This document shows positions 57,501 through 64,000 of a stretch of DNA of 64,000 nt, one piece after another. Made by a program: the position numbers and the translations under genes. Each line of letters starts with the position of its first letter. The first letter of the stretch is position 1. The stretch spans positions 76,869,931 to 76,933,930 of the forward strand of contig NW_026622985.1 in the NCBI RefSeq assembly GCF_023065955.2. Reading direction: 5' to 3'. The DNA is from Ursus arctos. Lineage: Eukaryota; Chordata; Mammalia; Carnivora; Ursidae. Below the pieces are notes generated by a model. That model saw only the letters and a list, made by a program, of their open reading frames with translations, had not been told where the DNA came from and did not search any database.

Positions 57501-58412
57501 ATCCATCAAAATCCTAGAGGAGAGCATAGGCAGCAACCTCTATGACATCGGCCAAAGCAACTTTTTTCATGACCCATCTCCAAAGGCAAGAGAAACAAAA
57601 GATAAAATGAACTTGTGGGACTTCATCAAGATAAAAAGCTCTGCACAGCCAAGGAAACAGTCAAAAAAAACTAAGAGGCAGCCCACAGAATGGGAGGATA
57701 TATTTGCAAATGACACTACAGATAAAGGACTGGTATCCAAGATCTACAAAGAAGTTCTCAAACTCAGTACACAAGAAACAAATAAACAAATCATAAAACG
57801 GGCAGAAGATATGAACAGACACTTTTCCAATGAAGACATACAATGGCTAACACACATATGAAAAAATGTTCAAAATCATTAGCCATCAGGGAAATTCAAA
57901 TCAAAACCACACTGAGATACCACCTTATGCCAGTTAGAATGGCAAAAAGTGACAAGGCAAGAAACAACAACTGCTGGAGAGGATGTGGAGAAAGGGGCTC
58001 CCTCCTACATTGTTAGTGGGAATGCAAGTTGGTACAGCCACTCTGGAAAACAGTGCGGAGGTCCCTTAAAAAGTTAAAAATTGAGCTACTCTGTGATCCA
58101 GCCGTTGCACTACTGGGTATCTACCCCAAAGATACAGATGTAGTGAAGAGAAGGGCCATATGCACCTCAATGTTCATAGCAGCATTGTCCACAATAGCTA
58201 AATCGTGGAAGGAGCCGAGATGCCCTTTAACAGATGACTGGATTGAGAAGATGTGGTCCATATATACAATGGAATATTACTCAGCTATCAAAAAGAATGA
58301 TTTCTCAACATTTGCTGCAACATGGACGGCACTGGAGGAGATAATGCTAAGCCAAATAAGTAAAGCAGAGAAAGACAATTATCATATGGTTTCTCTCTTC
58401 TATGGAACATAA
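54583..58412 (+). pseudogene. L1 ORF2, disabled: endonuclease and reverse transcriptase
   Basis: ORF2 makes target DNA nicks and copies L1 RNA. The ATG at 54583 gives 'MASLKSYLSIISLNVNGLNA', the expected start with the endonuclease asparagine motif. A one-base loss near 54650 shifts the frame and a TAA follows at 54673-54675. Later pieces remain open in different frames: endonuclease ('IYAPN', 'GDLN', 'SDHN'), a 190-codon linker region (55279-55851), the RT fingers (55866-56186, with '[14 protein letters not shown]'), the RT core of 272 codons (56296-57114, with '[13 protein letters not shown]' and catalytic FTDD at 56674-56685), and C-terminal pieces at 57238-57861 and 58029-58412, ending 'HMVSLFYGT'. 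At least four frame changes rule out function. The FTDD box reads threonine where FADD is usual; a CpG change could explain it. Confidence 0.9.
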
Positions 58413-58666
58413 GAACTAGGAAGATCGGTAGGGGAAGAAAGGGATAAAGAAAGCGTGGGTAATCAGAAGGGGGAATGAAGCATGAGAGACTATGGACTCA
58501 GAAACAAACGGAGGGCTTCAGAGGGGAGGGGGGTGGGGGAATGGGATAGGCTGGTGATGGGTAGTAAGGAGGGCACGTATTGCATGGTGCACTGGGTGTT
58601 ATACGCAACTAATGAATCATCGAACTTTACATCAAAAACCAGGAATGTACTGTATGGTGACTAACA
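58413..58666 (+). other. L1 3' UTR of the young element
   Basis: The text includes 'catgagagactatggactcag', 'gagggcttcagaggggagggg' and a terminal 'ctgtatggtgactaacaaaatataataaaa', with an AATAAA-like hexamer (ataataaaa). It is the same 3' UTR type as the truncated copy at 22871-23125. Confidence 0.85.
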
Positions 58667-58741
58667 AAATATAATAAAAAATATTATAAAGATTATAAAT
58701 TATATATATATTTCCAACACATATATATATATATATATATA
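58667..58741. repeat. TA-rich repeat grown from the L1 tail
   Basis: After 'aataaaaaatattataaag' there are two TA runs (58698-58710 and 58723-58741) separated by 'tttccaacaca'. The target duplication follows immediately, so this replaces the poly-A tail. Confidence 0.85.
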
Positions 58742-58750
58742 TTATGTTGG

Positions 58751-58999
58751 AAAGAAACCTTGGATTTCTGTTTTCCCAATGAAATTGATTTTTTTGTTGT
58801 TGTTTTAAATCTACTTCTAATGCCCAATATTTCCTTCATTGATATTTCCATACTTTTGTGATTTTGATGCTAGCTGGGCAGAAATCATCAGTCTATTATT
58901 TTCTCAACAATTTCTTATTTGTTAAAGACACTAATTGACTACATTATTGTGTTACCCATGGATTCAGCCTGTACTTTAAAAACATGTGCTTCGGCTCTC
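58751..58999. other. Unassigned sequence
   Basis: No gene or repeat was recognised. Confidence 0.4.
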
Positions 59000-59258
59000 C
59001 AGTTCCACTGCGCCCCCCTGACCCAGCCCCTGGCAACCACCATTCTACTGTTTCTATGTGTTTCACTATCTTAAATACCTCATGTCAGTGGAATCTTGAA
59101 GTATATGAGGAATTGCTATTCAACGGAATAAAATTTCAGTGATGAAAGATGATTAAGCTCTCTCTAGAGAACGATGTGCATATAGTTAACAGTATTGTAT
59201 ACTTGAAAATTGGTAAGGGGCAAATTTCATGCTGAGTGATCTTACTACAATAAAAATG
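59000..59258 (+). mobile_element. Short old L1 3' UTR remnant with 5' inversion
   Basis: Left part (59000 to about 59112) is reversed L1 3' UTR ('cagcccctggcaaccaccattctactg', 'cctcatgtcagtggaatc'). Right part (about 59113-59258) is the following 3' UTR on the plus strand ('gatgattaagctctctctagag', 'tatagttaacagtattgtatacttg', terminal 'caataaaaatg'). The arrangement suits an old twin-primed insertion. No clear target duplication was seen. Confidence 0.6.
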
Positions 59259-60049
59259 TGATTTGAAATGTTTAATTTTTTATTTGTGGAGCTAATATAC
59301 TTTTGAGGTTAACGTTAGTAATAATATTTTTAAGAAAACCCTTAGGTTTGAATAGAGGTGACAAGATTTGTTATAGGAATTATCCTTACTCTACATTTTC
59401 TAAAATATATTCTCAAATATGAAGCACATAATATATTTAACATCAATCACTGTTATTAAAGTATTACAACAGTTCATTATGAACTACTTTATTTCCACAG
59501 TTTCTGACTTCAGTCTCAAAATAGCTAGCAATTCATCTGATTTCATAATCTGATAATATTTTTAAATGCATTAAAACCTAACATTCCAGTCACTGTAAAA
59601 CATAATGAGTTTAAAGACTTCAAGAACAGTAATTTTAAAAAAAGTAACAAATAGCATGTATTAATATTAGGAACATATGTGCCAAGTTCTTTTTACTGCA
59701 TAGAAATAATGAAGAGGAAAGAAAATCCGAATTGGTAGAAAGTCTGAATTTTAGAATAAAAAGTTAATTTCTGTAATTAATTTAGTAACTCCGATTTGCC
59801 CAAATCAATATTGACAGATTGGAAAAGAACTTTAAGATGCAGATAGACGGATCTAAGAGGAGTTATAATTAGCATTTCAAAGATGGAATGTAAATGAATC
59901 CTTTAAGTGTGCTTAAAAACATTTTCCCTAAATCCACTGGATTCTTTTTTCTAAGGTTAGTCTATTTTATCCACATCATATGGTGATCATTTTATATGAA
60001 TAAATTGCTGTGAGAGAACTGAATTCATCATAGCCTGCAAACTATCATT
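59259..60049. other. Unassigned AT-rich sequence
   Basis: No gene or repeat was recognised. Confidence 0.4.
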
Positions 60050-60720
60050 TTGGTTTTTAAATATTTTTAAATAAATATTGTATATATTTAAGGTATACAA
60101 CATAATAATTTGATATACATATACAAAGTGAAATGATTACTACAGCCAAGGTAATTAACATATCTCCTCACAGTTACCATTTTGTATATGTATGATTAAA
60201 TTGACTTTTTCAACAAATTTCCAGTATTTAATACAATATTATTAACTTTAGTCATCATGCTGTTGACAGCTAGGCTTATTCATCCTACATAAGTGCAACT
60301 TTGTACTCTCAACCAACGTTTTCCCATTTCCCCCACTTCCCTGCCCCTGGTAACCACCATTCTACTCTCTGCTTCTTTGTATTTCAAGCAATCCCACTTC
60401 TGGGTATATACCCCCAAAATGAAATCAGTACCTAAAAGAAATACTTGAATTCCCATATTCATTGCAAGATATAGAAACTTAAGTGTCCCTCAGTGGATGA
60501 GTGGATGAAGAAATTGTGAGATGTGCATGTGTGTACACACACAAACACATGATCGAATATCATTCAGCCTTAAAAAGAAAAAAAAAAAAGTCCTACCATT
60601 TGCAACAAAATGGGTGAACTTGGAAGACATCATGCTAAGTGACATAAACCAGACACCGAAAGAAAAAAAAAAAAACAACCTGCATGATCTCATTTGCATG
60701 TGGAATCTAAATCCATTGAA
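60050..60720 (-). mobile_element. L1 fragment with 5' inversion, minus orientation
   Basis: 60050-60385 is L1 3' UTR in reverse (A-tail complement at the left end, 'gtgaaatgattactacagccaaggtaattaac', 'ctgcccctggtaaccaccattctactctctgc'). 60386-60720 is the C-terminal ORF2 text on the plus strand ('caagcaatcccacttctgggtatatacccc', 'cattcagccttaaaaagaaa', 'gcatgatctcatttgcatgtggaatctaa'). For a minus-strand insertion this is a sense 3' end plus an inverted 5' segment, again the twin-priming layout. Confidence 0.7.
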
Positions 60721-62374
60721 TTAACATCACTTTTTCATAAAGGTAATTTAAGACACATCATCTGAATTACTAAATATTTTAAATCAGCATTGCCTGAATG
60801 GTTTTCATTTGAAGTAATATAATCATAGACATTAATCAATAGCCAAGAGATTGTAAAATTCCAGGTTTCTGCCTTGACGATGAAACTGTAATCTGACCAT
60901 AAAGCTTACATGGAACCATTTGGTGCCATTCAAGACAATGAATATACAAAAACAAAGATCTATTTAAATAATTGATTATAAGAATATTGAGACCGAACTT
61001 TTTCATGGAAACTGGTACATTCAAGTATAAAAGTTCTGAACATTTTCCTTGAAGTAACTAACATGCTAATTTATGTCCTCAAACTCTCACTTGGCATTAT
61101 TAATTAGAACCTATTTTTATGTAGGAAAGTATAACTTTCACAATGGAAGATTCCGTATTTGCGATTTTGACTTTTCTGTGGGAACTTAGAAGTACTCTAC
61201 GTAGTAGAGTATGACTTTGATGAAGTGATGAGGTGAGAATATAAAAAAGTCACAGTGGGGGTGTTTTTTGTTGTTGCTGTTGTTGGTTTTAGCCCGATAG
61301 TGAGCTTAAGTGAATGCCCTATAAGCCTATCACAGTGTATTTTTCTTGTCTTCCATTTATCTTTATATAAGCAGTGACTCTATTAAGATAAGAACTTTGC
61401 AGATTCTAGGTTAATATTTCTAGAGAAATAACAAAATTTCATAAACTGTATTTTAGTGTCAGGGTTTAATAGCTTTATGAATGACTTTAGTCCTGCATTT
61501 GCATAATAATTCAAGATCTGAATGGGGCACTTAATTTTTCAAAAAATTTTTTGCTGCATTTTGTGAGGAAAATTATGAATTACACATAAAATTGAAGATA
61601 TTTCATCTTTCTATATGGCAACTTCCATATAGGAAATGGATATAGAACTACTTTTTCCCATTATGATCATAGATTATGTTATGAAAGGGTCCATTTCTTA
61701 GAAAAATCATGTCACATAAAAATTGTTCTTACCCTACATGAGTTATGTTCAAAAAGTTCTTTATAAGATATTTATTGAGAATTCCAAATGTGTGTTCCAG
61801 GAGAAAGAGGAGTATTTATGGTACTGGTAAACACAGGTCTCAGAAAGCTTTCTAAAGCTTTTTCCTCAGATCATTAGTGTTCCCAGAATTATTATTAATA
61901 GGTGTACCAAAGTGGAATTTCATGAGTAAATGCACTGATTAATGCTGAGGTTGAATGAATTAAGCAAGTTCTCTGACTGTAGGATTCAATACCTTTAATG
62001 CTAATGTATTAATATGCATTGTAAGATAACAACATTCCATGTTCCTGAAATGTATTTCGCTGTGAAACCTCTAGTTTTTTAAAAGCTCCCAGGACCTATA
62101 ATCTTTAAGGTAACAAGCTGTGCTTACTAGGTCAAGTACTATTTGTACTACTTCATATGTATTAACTTTGAAAAAAAATTCTCTGTGTAATCTGGGGGGG
62201 AAAGGTAGCATTTTACTAGTTACTTCTAAATATGCATGTCTGTTTTAATATACAAATAGTATTTTCAACAGCCTATCATTCCGTAGTCATGTCTCATTTA
62301 TCCTGTAGTTATTTTTGGACACCCCCCCCCCCCCGCATGTGACCATATCACTTTGCAAAGTCCAGTGTGCCAAA
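60721..62374. other. Unassigned AT-rich sequence with C13 run
   Basis: No gene or repeat family was recognised. A run of 13 C lies at 62322-62334, and a (GTT)n-like stretch near 61266-61290. Confidence 0.4.
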
Positions 62375-62515
62375 CGCACAAAATGTTGTCTCATTTGGTC
62401 TTTATTGTAACTTTCTAAAGCATTAGGCTGAGGCCCGGAAAGATTCACTACCTCCAGGCTTAGAAGCCAGTAAAGAGAAGAGCCAAAATTTGAGTTTAGG
62501 ATCTGGTGGGCGGTG
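62375..62515 (-). mobile_element. MIR fragment, minus strand
   Basis: Reversed MIR blocks: 'gtctcatttggtctttattgtaac', 'gcattaggctgaggcccggaaagattcactacc', 'aagccagtaaagagaagagccaaaatttgag'. Confidence 0.7.
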
Positions 62516-62838
62516 ATAATAGACGCACCGGATGTCTGCAGATTGTACTGTAATATTGCCTTGGAAGTCGGCTTCTGTTTTCTGCTTCTTTTGTATATTC
62601 TCTTTTTCATTTTTTCCCTCCTTTGCTTTCTCTCTCCTTTGTGTCTAATCTTTATTTGTACTTCTTTCTTCTCTTTTTCTCTATGGCTCATTACTAATCC
62701 TGGGCCTTTTACTGAAAATGAGTCTTAAAACATTTGCTCCATTCTCTCGTCACTAATAAAGACTATTGTTGGTAGTTTCTCTCTTTTACTGGATTTTATT
62801 AAAAGCTACAGGATTCTTGTTACCTTGATTTGATATTT
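62516..62838. other. Unassigned pyrimidine-rich sequence
   Basis: The plus strand is T/C-rich around 62580-62690. This explains the long open frames on both strands (71 and 134 codons). No motif is present. Confidence 0.4.
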
Positions 62839-62854
62839 AAAAACATTCATTGTG
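62839..62854. repeat. 16-bp target site, first of three copies
   Basis: The sequence aaaaacattcattgtg is repeated exactly at 63055-63070 and, with two changes, at 63261-63276. It marks two successive SINE insertions at one site. Confidence 0.92.
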
Positions 62855-63054
62855 GGGGCGCCTGGGTGGCACAGCGGTTAAGCGTCTGCCTTCGGCTCAG
62901 GGCGTGATCCCGGCGTTGTGGGATCGAGCCCCACGTCAGGCTCCTCTGCTATGAGCCTGCTTCTTCCTCTCCCACTCCCCCTGCTTGTGTTCCCTCTCTC
63001 GCTGGCTGTCTCTATCTCTGTCGAATAAATAAATAAAAATCTTTAAAAAAAAAA
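62855..63054 (+). mobile_element. Young bear-type Can-SINE, plus strand
   Basis: It is a nearly consensus-like copy: 'ggggcgcctgggtggcacagcgg', 'gggatcgagccccacgtcagg', 'ctctgctatgagcctgc', leader 'tctatctctgtcgaataaat' and a poly-A. Perfect 16-bp duplications flank it. It inserted into the left target duplication of the older SINE at 63071. Confidence 0.96.
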
Positions 63055-63070
63055 AAAAACATTCATTGTG

Positions 63071-63260
63071 GGGGCACCTGGGTGGCTCAGTTGTTAAGCG
63101 TCTGACTCTAGATTTTGGCTCAGGTCATGATCTCAGGATCATGAGATAAATGGCATGGGCTCCATGCTCAGCAGGGAGTCTGCTTGAGGATTCTCTCTGC
63201 CTCTCCCTCTGCTCCTCCCCTGTACACACACTCTCTCTCTTAAAAAAAACAAGCAAAACC
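63071..63260 (+). mobile_element. Older Can-SINE, plus strand
   Basis: The head 'ggggcacctgggtggctcagttg' and an older-subfamily body ('gtctgactctagattttggctcaggtc', 'gagtctgcttgaggattctctctgcc') end with '(ct)n' and 'taaaaaaaacaagcaaaacc'. Its right target duplication is aaaagcatgcattgtg (63261-63276). The left one is the copy at 63055-63070. Confidence 0.93.
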
Positions 63261-63276
63261 AAAAGCATGCATTGTG

Positions 63277-64000
63277 TCACACATTATGTATAAACTTCCT
63301 TTATATGATAACTTTTCTTTGCAAAATCAGGAACCAATTCAAATATCTCTGATGTCTCTAAAGCAAATCAATTATTTCTTATTCATCTAAAAAATCATAT
63401 CTGAGATACAGTGTGACTTCATAGCCTATTTTTCTGTTGCATAAATGACAATGCAATTTTAAATTAAATCACATATAAAACTCTATTTTAATATTTTCTT
63501 CATTTGAGAAGAGACTATAATAATTAAAACTAAGTCACGAGTAACTGAACCATGATGACTTGTTAATGACCTTATCTTATGCCTCTCATCATTTTGTGCA
63601 TGAAATGCAAACTCCAGATCATTAAGTTATGCATGGAAGCTTTGACTTTTGTTTTAAGTCTTATTTTCACAGAGTCACATTAAAACAAGCATCAGGACTC
63701 ACGCATCTGTTTGGATTTCAGGCTTCCTCCCCAAATGAGTCACTTGTAAAATGCAGAACAAGTCACTGACAGAGAGAGAGACGTTGCTGATAAATAGAAC
63801 AAAGAGAAGTACCTTAAAAAAAAAAAAAACACACACTATAGTCTTCTAATCTCTATGCCACAGAAATCCTGTGCAATCTGCAATCACTGGCAATATTACA
63901 TTTTTACCCTTAGAGAAATGGGAATGAAATATTTACTTTGGCACTTCATCTGGACTTTATATCAAAACATCATGTCTGCTATTTGGACTTTATCTGGTTT
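63277..64000. other. Unassigned sequence to the window end
   Basis: No gene or repeat was recognised. An A13 run lies near 63817-63829. Confidence 0.4.

Larger units (their letters stand above)
52515..58741 (+). mobile_element. Young full-length L1 with expanded AT tail
   Basis: The element starts with 'ggaggagttaagatggcag', has a CpG-rich 5' UTR (52515-53389), ORF1, a short spacer, ORF2, a 3' UTR and an A/T-rich tail. Flanking 9-bp duplications define it. After subtracting the 209-base SINE in ORF1 it is about 6.0 kb, the normal full length of mammalian L1. It is less diverged than other L1 copies here, but both ORFs are disabled. Internal SINE insertion shows that it has been in place long enough to receive a bear-type SINE. 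Confidence 0.93.

Noticed and set aside
57238..57861. 207-codon open frame as a separate gene
   Set aside because: It is the C-terminal region of the same L1 ORF2, collinear with the preceding RT piece.
62287..62691. 134-codon minus-strand frame
   Set aside because: It crosses a MIR copy and a T/C-rich tract. The translation is Lys/Arg/Glu-rich low-complexity text expected from a polypurine strand.
62855..62940. tRNA-like sequence with A and B boxes
   Set aside because: This is the tRNA-derived head of a Can-SINE. All seventeen copies have it, and none has a full tRNA cloverleaf with flanks of a tRNA gene.

Overview
This window is mammalian nuclear DNA, and I infer that it comes from a carnivoran, most likely a bear (Ursidae). 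The evidence is seventeen tRNA-derived Can-SINE copies and many L1 copies of carnivore type. Several SINEs are the young subtype that I associate with giant panda and other bears: box A is followed by 'cacagcggttaagcgtctg', and the copy ends in a 'tctatctctgtcgaataaat' tail. Species assignment is inference. I found no host protein-coding gene, rRNA, functional tRNA, CRISPR array or microbial feature. All of the longer open frames fall in transposable elements or are noise in AT-rich DNA. The region reads as intergenic or deep intronic, gene-poor sequence.

Layout. 1-13.8 kb: old L1 fragments, a minus-strand L1 series at 5.5-7.1 kb with a small nested L1, a textbook 5'-inverted L1 at 8.28-10.25 kb with a perfect 14-bp target duplication, and an L1 mosaic at 11.8-13.8 kb. 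13.8-20.1 kb: an old, nearly full-length L1 with decayed ORF1 and ORF2 and two SINE insertions. 20-36.7 kb: mostly unassigned sequence with ancient MIR and L2 copies, a solo MLT1-type LTR at 29.4 kb, a decayed L2 reverse transcriptase region near 31 kb, and two LTR-like pieces at 32.5-33.5 kb. 36.7-41.9 kb: more L1, two SINEs with clear target duplications, and the end of a Tigger1-like DNA transposon. 41.9-45.5 kb: unassigned. 45.5-52.5 kb: SINEs around a two-LTR MaLR element (47.9-50.6 kb). 52.5-58.7 kb: a young full-length L1 with a CpG-rich 5' UTR, disabled ORFs and a SINE inside ORF1. 58.75-64 kb: two small inverted L1 remnants, one MIR and a pair of SINEs that used the same target site.

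The genes do not form a pathway. What the window records is successive layers of retrotransposition: MIR, L2 and MaLR first, then old L1, older SINEs, young L1 and young bear-type SINEs, with nesting that orders many of the events. I saw no undescribed biological system. The most informative observations concern insertion mechanism: twin-priming inversions, re-use of one target site by two SINEs, and expansion of SINE and L1 tails into microsatellites. Family names rest on my recognition of consensus patterns, not on a database search.
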